A stretch of 64,000 nt of DNA from Faecalicatena faecalis (GTDB lineage Bacteria > Bacillota > Clostridia > Lachnospirales > Lachnospiraceae). The first letter of the stretch is position 1, and the number at the start of each line of letters is the position of its first letter. This document shows positions 18,156 through 27,639 of the stretch, one piece after another. The translations under genes were made by a program, and so were the position numbers. The notes beneath the pieces were generated by a model. That model did no database searches. It was given only the letters and a program-made list of their open reading frames with translations, and was not told where the DNA came from. The stretch lies in contig NZ_JABACJ020000002.1 of NCBI RefSeq assembly GCF_012524165.2, positions 248,001 to 312,000 of the forward strand. Reading direction: 5' to 3'.

Positions 18156-18866
18156 ATGACATATGATTACCTGAAGGAAAAGAAGCTCCTGTTAGTGGAC
18201 GATGAGAAGGATTTACTGACGATGCTCGTTTCAATCTTAAGCGAGGCAGGATACCATAATATTCAGACAGCTTCTACTGTGAAGGAAGCTTTGGATATCT
18301 GCCGGAAATGGCAGCCGCAGCTTGCTGTGCTGGATGTGATGCTGCCTGACGGAGATGGGTTCTCTCTTTTAAAAGAAATCCGTAGGACTCAGGACTTCCC
18401 TGTTCTTTTCCTGACGGCACGGGGGGAGGACGAAGATAAGTTCGAGGGGCTTGGAATCGGGGCCGATGATTATATGGTAAAACCGTTCCTTCCAAAAGAA
18501 TTGATTCTGCGTATCAATGGAATTCTTCGGCGATGCTATAAGGAGGAAACTCCACTTGTGCATCTTGCATACTGCTCGATCGATTTCGAGCGGGCCGAAA
18601 TCATCCGTGAAGACGGACATCTGCCGCTCACCGCAAAGGAGTATGAACTTTTATCCGCCCTCTCTCGCAATGCCGGGCGTATCGTAACGATTGATATGCT
18701 CTGTGAAGCACTCTGGGGCGATAATCCTTATGGTTATGAAAACTCCCTGATGGCCCACATCCGAAGAATCCGTGAGAAGATCGAGCAGGTCCCTTCACAG
18801 CCAGAATCCTTAATCACGGTAAAGGGACTCGGATATAAACTCATCACAAAGGAGGGACACAAGTGA
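18156..18866 (+). CDS. OmpR/PhoB-type response regulator
   Basis: A DNA-binding response regulator of about 236 residues. The receiver domain has the acidic pair in LLVDDEKD, the phosphoacceptor aspartate in AVLDVMLPDGDGF, the switch threonine in LFLTARGE and the lysine in YMVKPFLPKEL. The C-terminal winged helix is LTAKEYELLSALSRNAGRIVTIDMLCEALWGD through MAHIRRIREKIE and VKGLGYKL. The ATG at 18156 has AGAGGA nine bases upstream; a GTG one codon earlier is possible. Its stop overlaps the start of the kinase gene (GTGA), so the pair is translationally coupled. No resistance or transport gene directly follows, so the signal is unknown. Confidence 0.93.
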   Translation: MTYDYLKEKKLLLVDDEKDLLTMLVSILSEAGYHNIQTASTVKEALDICRKWQPQLAVLDVMLPDGDGFSLLKEIRRTQDFPVLFLTARGEDEDKFEGLGIGADDYMVKPFLPKELILRINGILRRCYKEETPLVHLAYCSIDFERAEIIREDGHLPLTAKEYELLSALSRNAGRIVTIDMLCEALWGDNPYGYENSLMAHIRRIREKIEQVPSQPESLITVKGLGYKLITKEGHK

Positions 18867-20272
18867 AAAGCATTCCAAAATTAATTCGCCGCTTTTTCAG
18901 TGTACTGCTGATTTCACTGTTCCTGATCCTGTTTTTGAATTTCGCACTCCTTTACCTGGTCACTGCCCGTTCACGGGCCAATGCCGGGGGATGGGATATG
19001 GCCGACAAGGTCTCTGCCGCCCTGATTAAAAACGAGAATGGACAATACATACTCGGGACAAATGAGGGGCAGGACATGGGGCAGATATTGAAAACAGGAA
19101 ATACCTGGGCCATTCTCATTGATAAGAACAACCTGGAGGTCACCTGGCACAGTGAAGATCTGCCTTCGGAAATTCCTTTAAAATATGACATCAACATGAT
19201 TTCTTTTTTATCCCGCGCCTATTTAAAGGATTATCCCACAACCACCAGCAACCATTCGGATGGCCTGATTGTACTTGGTTTTCCAAAAGACCGCTACTGG
19301 AAGCATATATATAATACCTTCGACTATCAGATCATCGCGAATGCCCCTAAACTGCTCTGGTTGTTCCTGACGGTAAACCTGTTCCTGATCCTGTTCATTT
19401 ATCTGACCGTTACAACAAAACTACTGAAAACATTGGGCCCCATTGTTGACGGAATCCAGACGCTGCCGGATGGCCAGGAGGTCTATATCAAAGAAATAGG
19501 ATTGTTCTCAGAAATTGCCCAGGCCATCAACCGTACCTCGGAAAAACTAAGAACACAGGAGCGGAAGCTTCGAAAACAGGAACAGGCAAGAGCCAACTGG
19601 ATTGCAGGTGTATCCCATGACATCCGCACACCGCTCTCCATGATTATGGGATACGCAGGACAATTAGAGGACTCCCCTGCCCTCAATCAAGAGCAGCATG
19701 AAAAAGCGGCCGTGATCCAGCAGCAGAGTATTCGGATGAAAAATCTGATCAACGACCTGAACCTGGCCTCCAAACTGGAATACAATATGCAGCCGCTCCA
19801 CACAGAGCTGTCTGATATCATCCCCATCATCCGGCAGACAGTCGTTGACTTTATGAATCTGGATGTAGAAAATAAATTCCCAATCGACTGGGAAATAGAT
19901 GAGTCCCTGACTATGTGTATGGCACTTGCCGATAAGGAGCTCTTAAAACGTGCCGTATCCAACCTGATCATCAACGCGCAGGTACACAATCCGCAGGGCT
20001 GTATCCTCCATATTTCCGTGATCTATCAGGATGAGATCTGCAGCATCTTGGTAGAGGACGACGGCATCGGAATTTCAGAGGAACAGCTCCTGGCACTAAA
20101 AAATACTCCCCACTATATGCTCTGCGACAGCAACACCAATGGACAGCGCCATGGACTGGGCCTAATGATCGTCCGCCAGATTGCACAGGCACACGGAGGA
20201 ACTTTGGAATTTGACCACGGGAAAAATGGAGGATTCCTGGCTGTCATCCGTATCCCTGCATTTTTATCTTAG
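18863..20272 (+). CDS. membrane sensor histidine kinase
   Basis: A 469-residue partner kinase of the preceding regulator. One membrane helix near residues 13-33, an extracytoplasmic domain of roughly 130 residues, a second helix (LLWLFLTVNLFLILFIYLTV), a short HAMP-like linker, the phosphorylation box WIAGVSHDIRTPLSMIMGYA, and an ATP-binding domain with N-box LIINAQVHN, G1 VEDDGIGIS and G2 HGLGLMIVRQIAQAHGG. The start is GTG in the GTGA overlap with the regulator stop. No clear terminator follows. Confidence 0.92.
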   Translation: MKSIPKLIRRFFSVLLISLFLILFLNFALLYLVTARSRANAGGWDMADKVSAALIKNENGQYILGTNEGQDMGQILKTGNTWAILIDKNNLEVTWHSEDLPSEIPLKYDINMISFLSRAYLKDYPTTTSNHSDGLIVLGFPKDRYWKHIYNTFDYQIIANAPKLLWLFLTVNLFLILFIYLTVTTKLLKTLGPIVDGIQTLPDGQEVYIKEIGLFSEIAQAINRTSEKLRTQERKLRKQEQARANWIAGVSHDIRTPLSMIMGYAGQLEDSPALNQEQHEKAAVIQQQSIRMKNLINDLNLASKLEYNMQPLHTELSDIIPIIRQTVVDFMNLDVENKFPIDWEIDESLTMCMALADKELLKRAVSNLIINAQVHNPQGCILHISVIYQDEICSILVEDDGIGISEEQLLALKNTPHYMLCDSNTNGQRHGLGLMIVRQIAQAHGGTLEFDHGKNGGFLAVIRIPAFLS

Positions 20273-20303
20273 AGAAGCTATCATTTTCTTTCTTCCAGAC
20301 AAC

Positions 20304-20336
20304 AGAAAAAACGGATGTTGATCACTCAACATCCGT
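20304..20336 (-). terminator. terminator of the DedA gene
   Basis: ACGGATGTTG (20311-20320) pairs with CAACATCCGT (20327-20336); on the minus strand a run TTTTTTCTGTT follows. The stem overlaps the last codons of the gene. Confidence 0.8.
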
Positions 20337-20951
20337 CCCTCTGCAAAAGACCTTTTTCCACATAAACCTGACCGCTAAAAACAGAACCGCCGCGATCAGC
20401 ACCGCTTTGATAAAAGCGGAGTATTTTCCAATATATACAAGCACGACTTCCCAGGAAGCTCCTAAAATTGCCCCCAGCGAGACCAGAATGATGTTCCAGA
20501 CTGTACTTCCGATCATCGTATAAGTTAGAAAAACAGGCATATTGATTCCTGCCATCCCCGCCGGAACCGAGACCAAACTGCGGATGATCGGAACACATCT
20601 GCCCAGAAGGATTGCTTTTTTCCCATGTTTATCGAACCAGCGGATCGTTTTCTCCACATCTTCCTTCTCAAATCCGAGTACCCGAAAGAGCTTCCCCTTT
20701 GTCAATGCCTCCAGCCGCTGCGGATTTAACGCAGTCCCGACCCAATACAGCACAAGAGCCCCTATTGTAGAACCTAATGTAGAAAAAATCACGACTCCCG
20801 GCACCGTCAGCCGGGTATACGTCGTCATAAAACCTCCGAAAGTCAGAATCACCTCTGACGGAATCGGGGGAAATATATTCTCCACAGCAATCAGAAAACA
20901 AACTCCCAGATACCCAAACTGGTTCATGACCTGAATAATAAATTCCTGCAT
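20322..20951 (-). CDS. DedA-family membrane protein
   Basis: A membrane protein of about 210 residues of the DedA/SNARE-associated family, thought to flip or transport lipids such as undecaprenyl phosphate or phosphatidylethanolamine and to support envelope integrity. Typical marks: ENIFPPIPSEVILTFGGF near the start, the GTALNPQRLEALTKGK loop, and the GRCVPIIRSLVSVPAGMAGI motif with its conserved arginines. Helices fill the remainder, ending in a basic tail. The ATG at 20951 (MQEFII) is preferred over 21020, as the added 23 residues do not resemble the family. It lies convergent with the two-component system and downstream of the AgrC-like gene by about 95 bases. Confidence 0.85.
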   Translation of the reverse strand: MQEFIIQVMNQFGYLGVCFLIAVENIFPPIPSEVILTFGGFMTTYTRLTVPGVVIFSTLGSTIGALVLYWVGTALNPQRLEALTKGKLFRVLGFEKEDVEKTIRWFDKHGKKAILLGRCVPIIRSLVSVPAGMAGINMPVFLTYTMIGSTVWNIILVSLGAILGASWEVVLVYIGKYSAFIKAVLIAAVLFLAVRFMWKKVFCRGTDVE

Positions 20952-21045
20952 ACACCTATTCCTGACCTCATATACTTCTGTAAAATAAGTATATGAGAAA
21001 AGTGCCAAATCATTCCTCATCCAAGAATATCCACATGGACTTTCC

Positions 21046-22347
21046 TTAACTTAAGTTGCTATTCTCTGAAATTAAAATCAACACGCAGAAAGTATTTTCA
21101 TCATAACTGATTTCCATCGTCCCTCTATACCGTTTTACCACATCTCTTACATTCTCAATTCCAATTCCATGTGATTTTGTATTTCTCTTCCAAGTCTTAT
21201 AGTGTCCCTCCTCTACCTGGATTTCTTGATTTTTAGAGTTCGAAATCTCATAACTAAAATATCCATTCTCCATACATCTGGCTTTCACAGAAATCCTGCG
21301 CTTGTCTTGCTCCACCTTCATGCAGGCCTCAATCGCATTATCTAATGTATTGGAAAAAATCGTACAGATATCCAGGTTATCCAGGAACCAAAGGGCATCG
21401 ATCTCTATGTTGAAAAAACAGTCGATTCCCTGTTCTACTGCCCGATTATACTTCGAATTGATTACTGCATTGACAATACTGTCCTTACAAAAGGTCCGGC
21501 TTCTCGCCCGAAGCTGCCCCGACAGATTCCGAAAATATTCCTTGGCTTCGGCTTCCTTTCCGTCCTCCAAAAGCTCTGACACAACACTGAAATGATTATT
21601 CATATCATGCCGAAACTTCCTGATTTCTATCTGATTTGCTTCTAGTTCTTGATAATAATCCTGTTGAAGCTTTAAATTCTTCTCAACTAATTTTCCGCGG
21701 ACATGCTCCGCCAGATAGTATACAAGACGAATTGCAGAAATATTTGTGATCATACACGCCAGCATACAGAGCCAGATTTTATAGCTCTGCTCCGGTGTAT
21801 AGTATACGCAGCTAATCACCGCAGCCAGGGAAGCCAGACAGATTGCATCTAAAAGCAGCCATGAACGGGTATCCAAAGCCTGCGTCATTTCCCGGAATTT
21901 CTTTTTGGAAATCCGGGAGAATATAAACCAGAACAAGACCTGCCACAAAATCATGACATTCGAAACCATCGTATTGGCAAGTTGATTCATATGAAAATAA
22001 TGGTTCCAAATCCATCCTGTCAATTCCTGTGTCAAAAAATTGAGGGATATGATAATCGGGAAAAACAAAAGAACAATCGATCCCTTTACCAATAGACTCT
22101 GTCTGAACCCAATCATCAGCACCACCAGGAACAGCGGCAGATTTGCAGTAATATTAAAAACATCCCTCGGGAAGATTACCATGATGCACATGGGACAGCA
22201 GATGAGAAATGCTGCTGCCCGGCAGAAACGATTTTTTCTCGGCTCTAAAAAACTGCAGATTGTCTGATAAAAAAACCATGTCTGCACCCAATAGAGTATA
22301 AATCCCATAAAGTCGAAGGCTGCTGCTATGATATCTATCTTATCCAC
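21046..22347 (-). CDS. AgrC-like GHKL sensor histidine kinase
   Basis: A 433-residue sensor kinase of the AgrC/ComD class that usually detects peptides. The N-terminal half has six to seven hydrophobic helices; the kinase core has the phosphorylation segment IRKFRHDMNNHFSVVSELL, the N-box SNTLDNAIEAC and the G-box KSHGIGIENVRDVVKRYRG typical of the HPK10 family. Translation starts at GTG (22345-22347) with AGGAGG six bases before it. It follows the LytTR regulator gene by ten bases, and the pair is divergent from an ABC transporter, an arrangement common for peptide sensing or antimicrobial-peptide resistance. Confidence 0.9.
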   Translation of the reverse strand: MDKIDIIAAAFDFMGFILYWVQTWFFYQTICSFLEPRKNRFCRAAAFLICCPMCIMVIFPRDVFNITANLPLFLVVLMIGFRQSLLVKGSIVLLFFPIIISLNFLTQELTGWIWNHYFHMNQLANTMVSNVMILWQVLFWFIFSRISKKKFREMTQALDTRSWLLLDAICLASLAAVISCVYYTPEQSYKIWLCMLACMITNISAIRLVYYLAEHVRGKLVEKNLKLQQDYYQELEANQIEIRKFRHDMNNHFSVVSELLEDGKEAEAKEYFRNLSGQLRARSRTFCKDSIVNAVINSKYNRAVEQGIDCFFNIEIDALWFLDNLDICTIFSNTLDNAIEACMKVEQDKRRISVKARCMENGYFSYEISNSKNQEIQVEEGHYKTWKRNTKSHGIGIENVRDVVKRYRGTMEISYDENTFCVLILISENSNLS

Positions 22348-22357
22348 TGTTCTCCTC

Positions 22358-23092
22358 CTAATTCAGCATCATTTTTGCGAATGCAACTGCGGTCTCCTGC
22401 TTATACGCACGGCTTACAGGTAGAGAAATACTGCCGCACTCCACACTGTTTCCCTCCAACTTATCCACAAATTTCAGATTGACCAGATATCGATTATGAA
22501 TACGTACGAAATAGACCGGCATTTCTTCTTCTATTTCACTAAGTTTTCCATAAAATCTGACACTTTCCAAAAAGTTATCCACCTTTTTTGAACCTTCATC
22601 GGAAGATGTCAACACTGCTTCAACATTTCTCCCCTCGCTTCTAAAGTATACGACCTTGGAAAATGCAAGTCGCAGTGTTTTACTTTTCTGCTCCACCAGA
22701 TAATATTTCTCCTTGAGAAGCCCTGCTTCTTCCATCGCCTTATCTAATACTTCCTTTATCTTTTCCTCTTTATATGGCTTCAATATGTAATGGAATGCAT
22801 GGACTTCATATCCCTGGAACACAAAATCTGGATAAGCTGTCACAAATACGATGATCGTATCCTTATATTTCCTACGCAGCTCTCTTGCCGTTTCCATACC
22901 ATTGCGTCCGCTCATCTCAATATCAAGAAACAGAAGATCCGGAAGAATCTTCTCCATCCCTGCAAGCAGCTCTTCCCCCGACTCATATTCCTGAATCCCA
23001 TATTCTATTCCATCAAGCTGCAGCTTCGTCTCGATCACCTTACGAAGCCCTGCTCTCAACTTTCTTTCATCATCACAAATTGCGATTTCCAT
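22358..23092 (-). CDS. LytTR-family response regulator
   Basis: A 244-residue response regulator. Receiver: MEIAICDDERKLR, phosphoacceptor in DLLFLDIEMSGRNG, VTAY and LKPYKEEK. The C-terminal LytTR DNA-binding domain starts near residue 145 (KSKTLRLAFSKVVYFRSEGRNVEAVL) and contains FVRIHNRYLVNLKFV and SLPVSRAYK. The ATG at 23092 has AAGGGGTGGAG upstream; the frame extends further but without a better start. Partner of the AgrC-like kinase. LytTR proteins bind paired 9-bp direct repeats 12 bp apart, and a matching 21-bp-period repeat lies in front of the divergent ABC operon. Confidence 0.92.
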   Translation of the reverse strand: MEIAICDDERKLRAGLRKVIETKLQLDGIEYGIQEYESGEELLAGMEKILPDLLFLDIEMSGRNGMETARELRRKYKDTIIVFVTAYPDFVFQGYEVHAFHYILKPYKEEKIKEVLDKAMEEAGLLKEKYYLVEQKSKTLRLAFSKVVYFRSEGRNVEAVLTSSDEGSKKVDNFLESVRFYGKLSEIEEEMPVYFVRIHNRYLVNLKFVDKLEGNSVECGSISLPVSRAYKQETAVAFAKMMLN

Positions 23093-23230
23093 GTTGCTCC
23101 ACCCCTTAAATTCCAACTCATTTCTAAATCTGATCTTCACCTCTTTTTGATAGACCTACATAAGGCTACCACATTCTTGATACAATTTGCAATCCTTTTT
23201 ATACCTATTTTTTAACGCTGATTCTGTGTT

Positions 23231-23262
23231 CAAACTTGACAAAATCTATGTCAAACTTGACA
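23231..23262. promoter_or_regulatory. 21-bp-period direct repeat, likely LytTR operator
   Basis: CAAACTTGACA occurs at 23231-23241 and 23252-23262, exactly 21 bases apart. Read on the minus strand each contains CAAGTTTGA, close to the LytTR half-site with its central GTT. Placed 80-110 bases before the ABC ATPase start and about 140 from the LytTR gene start. Confidence 0.6.
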
Positions 23263-23342
23263 CTTCTTTGAATATATTATTTTCCTATCATTCGATAAAA
23301 TAAAGCCATCAACTAAGAGATATCAAATAGGAGGATTCAAAA

Positions 23343-24101
23343 ATGCTCAAAGTCAATCATTTATCAAAAAGTTATCAGACCGGTACGAATATGTACCCAG
23401 TGTTAAAGGATATTACGTTCCATGTAAATAAAGGGGAATTCGTCGCAGTCATGGGACCGTCAGGAAGCGGCAAGACCACACTGCTCAACTGTATTTCTTG
23501 TTTTATTCCTCACGATCATGGTGAAATCCTGCTCAATGACAAGAACCTGACCGGTTTGGACGAAAACAAACTTGCGGCCATCCGCAACAAACATTTAGGT
23601 TTTGTTTTCCAGGACTTCATGCTCCTTGACGGCCTCTCCGTCTTTGAGAACATCTGTCTGCCGCAGATCATAGCCAAAAAGCCGATTCCGCAGATGGAAG
23701 CCAAGGCGCAGAAATTATGCAGCTTGTTCGGAATCGAAAAAATCAAGGATAAATATCCTGCGGAAATCTCCGGCGGTGAAAAACAACGTACCGCTGTTGC
23801 CCGGGCCATGATGAATCAGCCTTATGTCCTGCTCGCAGATGAGCCCACCGGTAATCTGGACAGTAAATCCTGCAAAGCTGTCATAGATGCCTTCCTGCAG
23901 GCAAAAAATGAAATGCATACAACTATTTTCATGGTGACCCATGACAGCTATGCCGCTTCCTTTTGTGATAGAGTGATTGTTCTAAAAGACGGCGAGGTAA
24001 ACCAAGAGCTTACCAAAACCGGAACACGCCGCGAATTTATGGATCAACTGTTAAATGTTTTAAGAGAACTTGGAGGTGATGATTCCCATGACGCTGCATA
24101 A
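23343..24101 (+). CDS. ABC transporter ATPase, BceA-like
   Basis: A 252-residue ATPase of the peptide-resistance/export class. Walker A GPSGSGKTT, Q-loop FVFQDFMLLDGLSVFENI, signature EISGGEKQRTAVARA, Walker B VLLADEPTGNLDSKS, switch histidine in MVTHDSYAA. The form is that of BceA/YxdL/VraD ATPases. AGGAGG precedes the ATG. The end of the gene overlaps the start of the permease by 14 bases, so the two are co-translated. The divergent AgrC/LytTR pair is the likely regulator. Confidence 0.92.
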   Translation: MLKVNHLSKSYQTGTNMYPVLKDITFHVNKGEFVAVMGPSGSGKTTLLNCISCFIPHDHGEILLNDKNLTGLDENKLAAIRNKHLGFVFQDFMLLDGLSVFENICLPQIIAKKPIPQMEAKAQKLCSLFGIEKIKDKYPAEISGGEKQRTAVARAMMNQPYVLLADEPTGNLDSKSCKAVIDAFLQAKNEMHTTIFMVTHDSYAASFCDRVIVLKDGEVNQELTKTGTRREFMDQLLNVLRELGGDDSHDAA

Positions 24102-26190
24102 TATATTTTCAAAACTCAGGAAACAAAATAAGGGGCAATATCTGATGTTAGGGTTCTGTATTGCCTTATCCGTATTATTGGTCACATCCTTTGCTCTCAT
24201 GTACATGGGTCCCACTGTCCAGGATATCCTGCCAGAAGGAGGAGATACCAGGAAAATGGCCTCCCTGCTCCTTGGAATCACCATTGTAGGATGCCTCATT
24301 TTTACAGTATATGCATCCGGTCTGTTCTTTCGCTATAAGAGCCGGGAATATGGTGTCCTGCTCGCACTGGGCACCCCTAAAAGAGCATTGAAGCCACTGC
24401 TTTTCCAGGAACTTGCATTCTTGACCGGAATCAGCTCCGTAATCGGTCTGATTCTTGCACTGCCAATGTCTTTTGCAATCTGGAAAATATTTGACTCCAT
24501 TCTTCTATCTACAGATGCAATGAAATATCGTTTTGGTGCGAGAGGATATATTGTCGGACTCCTTTTCTGTGTGGTATTGACAGCTTTACTTTTTTTCTAT
24601 GGAATGCGTTTTGTAAAAAAGACCGATATCATGGATATCCTTCGCCAGAGCCAGAAGACTGAAATGGTAAGACCGATTCCATCCTGGACAGGTAAAGTGG
24701 GGCTGATTCTGATTTTCTTGGGACTCTTTATCGCAACAGCTATCCCAACCTTGATTGCCAACTTCTTACACTATGAAGTACCTGCGGCTTTTAATCTTTT
24801 CTATCTGATAGCTCTGATCGGAATCTACATGTTTATGCTCAGCCTGGTAGCGCAGTCTTCTGCCGGACGTCATAAAGATAAGTATTACAAGAATCTGGTC
24901 TCTATCAGTATGATGCGTTTCTCAGCAAAGGCAACAACAAAAAACATGTGTGTAGCCACCTTACTTCTTTTCTGCTGCCTGTTTTCTGCCTTTTACGGAA
25001 TGTATTATGCAACCCAGCCGGAGATTATGAGCATTGATAATCAAAAGGCTTTTTTGCTCCATTTTCCAATCGAAGAAAACCAGCTTACCGGAGAAGAAAT
25101 CCATAGTCTGGCTGACGAATATGATATGACGATCACAGGATATGAGGAGAACGAAGCTGCTAACCTGGCGATTTCTTACTACTTCACAGACTTTTCAGAT
25201 GAGACCAGCAAATATTTCAAAACAGATGGGAAACAGGCGAAGCTCGCACTCTTTTTCTCTGAGAGTGCTTTTGAACAACTGAGCGGACAGAACGTACAAG
25301 TAGACCATAACACTTATAAGACCATCACGGCTGTGGATTATAAAGAAAATATCTGGAATTTTATAGACGGCCTGTATGCCGTGACAAATCCAGATACCGA
25401 CCAGACATACAATCTTTCTTATGGAGGCTCTGTAGAATTTAATGCATTATCCACGATCAGCGATCCCTATGCATTTATCCTCTCCGACCAAGACTACCAG
25501 ACGATCACTGCTTCTCTGGGAACACAATATATGGAGAAAATCATCGATTTTGATGTAAAGGATGTCGAAAGCTCCTATGAGTTCGCTAAGGCTCTGGAAA
25601 TGGAATATGTACAACATGCAAGCGTTCTCTCCGATTATATGGGAAATTACGACGCCATAGAGGAAAAGCATGCTTTGGAAAAGGGAGAAGAATATGAGCT
25701 TGGCGAGAGTATCGGGCTGACCCATAATATGGACAAAGTTCCTGAAGACTGGAAATATGCGCCGCAGTTCATCGTCGTCCAACATCAGGATTTTATGAAA
25801 AATATTGCTATATACGTAATGCTCTGTCTCTATATTTTCATCATCATGCTGACTTCTGTCATTATTATGAGTTATGTCAGAGGAATCAGCGTTGCGACAG
25901 AAAACCAGGCACTGTTTTTGAGCCTCTCAAAGTTAGGAGCAAACCCAGCTTACCGCAAACGAATCTTAAAACAGCAATTAAAGAAAATCTTCCAGTATCC
26001 CGCCATTATCGGATGCAGTGTTGCCTGGGTATACTCACTGCTCATGTCATACTTTAACGACTGGAGAATCGTGTCCGATGAAGTACTGAACCTTGGAAAG
26101 GTTTTCTTGCTCGCACTTCTTGTATGCACGCTCCTATATTTTGTATATACAAGGACCTACAAAAAGGCCTTAAAAATACTCGGAATGTAG
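24088..26190 (+). CDS. ABC transporter permease, BceB/FtsX type
   Basis: A permease of about 700 residues with the BceB plan: N-terminal helix, three-helix FtsX domain (helices around residues 47-70, 105-130 and 150-175 with REYGVLLALGTPKRALKP as coupling loop), further helices to about 300, a large outside domain (about 315-590) and three C-terminal helices with a second FtsX-like QALFLSLSKLGANPAYRKR loop. In Bce systems the outside domain binds cell-wall-active peptides and the pump frees their lipid target. Here the partner kinase is AgrC-like, not the short BceS type. The ATG at 24088 has GGAGG ten bases before it. Confidence 0.88.
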   Translation: MTLHNIFSKLRKQNKGQYLMLGFCIALSVLLVTSFALMYMGPTVQDILPEGGDTRKMASLLLGITIVGCLIFTVYASGLFFRYKSREYGVLLALGTPKRALKPLLFQELAFLTGISSVIGLILALPMSFAIWKIFDSILLSTDAMKYRFGARGYIVGLLFCVVLTALLFFYGMRFVKKTDIMDILRQSQKTEMVRPIPSWTGKVGLILIFLGLFIATAIPTLIANFLHYEVPAAFNLFYLIALIGIYMFMLSLVAQSSAGRHKDKYYKNLVSISMMRFSAKATTKNMCVATLLLFCCLFSAFYGMYYATQPEIMSIDNQKAFLLHFPIEENQLTGEEIHSLADEYDMTITGYEENEAANLAISYYFTDFSDETSKYFKTDGKQAKLALFFSESAFEQLSGQNVQVDHNTYKTITAVDYKENIWNFIDGLYAVTNPDTDQTYNLSYGGSVEFNALSTISDPYAFILSDQDYQTITASLGTQYMEKIIDFDVKDVESSYEFAKALEMEYVQHASVLSDYMGNYDAIEEKHALEKGEEYELGESIGLTHNMDKVPEDWKYAPQFIVVQHQDFMKNIAIYVMLCLYIFIIMLTSVIIMSYVRGISVATENQALFLSLSKLGANPAYRKRILKQQLKKIFQYPAIIGCSVAWVYSLLMSYFNDWRIVSDEVLNLGKVFLLALLVCTLLYFVYTRTYKKALKILGM

Positions 26191-26215
26191 TATGAAAAAT
26201 TAGAATACGAAGATA

Positions 26216-26271
26216 CAAGGAAGTCCTTCACCCGACATCCATAACACAACAGCGGGTAAGGGACTTCCTTG
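26216..26271. terminator. long hairpin between convergent permease and hydrogenase-like genes
   Basis: CAAGGAAGTCC (26216-26226) pairs with GGACTTCCTTG (26261-26271), with an inner CCCG/CGGG pair (26231-26234, 26253-26256). It probably ends transcription from both sides, although the T-runs are weak. Confidence 0.6.
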
Positions 26272-26277
26272 ATGATG

Positions 26278-27507
26278 TTAAAAGCTTCTCTGCAGAATCT
26301 CACTGTGTTCTACAAAGTCTTCTATGGTCTTAAAATCCAGTTTCTCCAGCAATTTCATGACATAAGGATTCTCAAGAGGAGTGGCAAATGGGGCTTGATC
26401 CCCATAGTCCTCTACATATCTTCTACCATCCTCTCGATTCAAGATAGCTTTTGGCCCTCCTACACAACCTCCCACACATCCCATTCCCTCAAAAAAATTG
26501 GCATCTGTCTCATGGGCCTGTATGCGTCCGACCAGCTCTTTACAGGCTGAAACGCCATCCGCCTGCTCTGCCTTTACTTTGATCTTTCGGTCAGGACGAA
26601 GCTGCCGCTGTGTTTCCTTCACCGCCTCACTTACCCCTCCGGTTCTTGCATAGATTCGGCCGGCCCGGGAGGAATGTTCTTTTTTATCATCCTTCAATTC
26701 CTCGGGATGTATATCTGCAGCCTCAAAGATATCCTGTACCTCTTGAAATGTAAGCACATAGTCGATCGCATCTGCAATATCCGGTTCACGTGCTTCACTT
26801 TTTTTGGCAAGACAAGGTCCGGCAAATACGGTGACCGCATCAGGATGCAGCATTTTGATCATACGGCCACAGGCAATCATCGGTGAAACGGCTCCCGGAA
26901 CATGCGGCATCAGTTCATGGTACTGTTTCCGAATCATGGCGATCCAGACCGGGCAGCAGCAGCTTGTAAGCTGGTAATCCCCTTTTTCTACAACATGTCT
27001 GTCAAATTCTAATGCCTCTTTCAATGTCAGGATATCTGCAAAAAGTGCAACCTCCACCATCCCTGTGAACCCAAGTGACCGAAATGCGGTCCGCAATTTT
27101 CCAGGAGTCACCTCCTTTGTAAACTGTCCCAAAAATGCGGGGGCAACCAGCATATAGGCCTTCCCTTCTGCCTCTCTTACAGCTTTCATTGCAGGAAGCA
27201 CATCCTTTGCAGGTAAAATATTCTTCCGTTCACAGGCATCCACGCAGGCACTACAGCCCGTACAGAGCTTCGAATCGATAAATAATTTTCCCTCCTCATC
27301 TTCTTCAATCGCATCAAAAATACAGCTATTTTGACAGGCTCTCTCATATGCGCAATCTTGGCACTGATCATTGAATACCACTGGGGCATATAACTCGGGA
27401 TGCAGCAGGCAGTCCAAATGATACGGCTGATATTCAGGCGGCAGCGGGGCTTTTAATGATATCTTCTGTGCAAGAATTTCCCGGTAAAGTTCCTCAAATG
27501 TCTTCAT
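26278..27507 (-). CDS. [FeFe]-hydrogenase-like iron-sulfur protein
   Basis: A 409-residue protein with an N-terminal ferredoxin-like region (CQDCAYERACQNSC and CTGCSACVDAC, about residues 50-95) followed by the hydrogenase large-subunit domain. The three H-cluster motifs are present in altered form: L1 TSCCCPVW (one residue longer than TSCCPxW), L2 AGPCLAKKSE (GPC instead of MPC) and L3 EGMGCVGGCVGGPK (instead of ExMACxxGCxxGGGQP). The cluster cysteines are retained. Short forms like this are thought to be sensory or side-reaction enzymes rather than the main H2-producing enzyme. The ATG at 27507 has GGGAG eight bases upstream. No maturation genes (hydE/F/G) or electron partners lie nearby. 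Confidence 0.8.
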   Translation of the reverse strand: MKTFEELYREILAQKISLKAPLPPEYQPYHLDCLLHPELYAPVVFNDQCQDCAYERACQNSCIFDAIEEDEEGKLFIDSKLCTGCSACVDACERKNILPAKDVLPAMKAVREAEGKAYMLVAPAFLGQFTKEVTPGKLRTAFRSLGFTGMVEVALFADILTLKEALEFDRHVVEKGDYQLTSCCCPVWIAMIRKQYHELMPHVPGAVSPMIACGRMIKMLHPDAVTVFAGPCLAKKSEAREPDIADAIDYVLTFQEVQDIFEAADIHPEELKDDKKEHSSRAGRIYARTGGVSEAVKETQRQLRPDRKIKVKAEQADGVSACKELVGRIQAHETDANFFEGMGCVGGCVGGPKAILNREDGRRYVEDYGDQAPFATPLENPYVMKLLEKLDFKTIEDFVEHSEILQRSF

Positions 27508-27639
27508 TCGCTTCTCTCCCATTCTGTAGTTACTTTTAGTATCAATCTCTTACTACACAATATGGAATATTATGGGCAGTATCGGCTCGTATTATTCGAT
27601 TTCTAAATATTTCATTTCTGCAAAATGATGAAACAAAAT

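Noticed and set aside
23236..23262. TTGACA boxes as plain -35 elements for the Bce-like operon
   Set aside because: No acceptable -10 lies 16-18 bases downstream of either copy, so a regulator site fits better.
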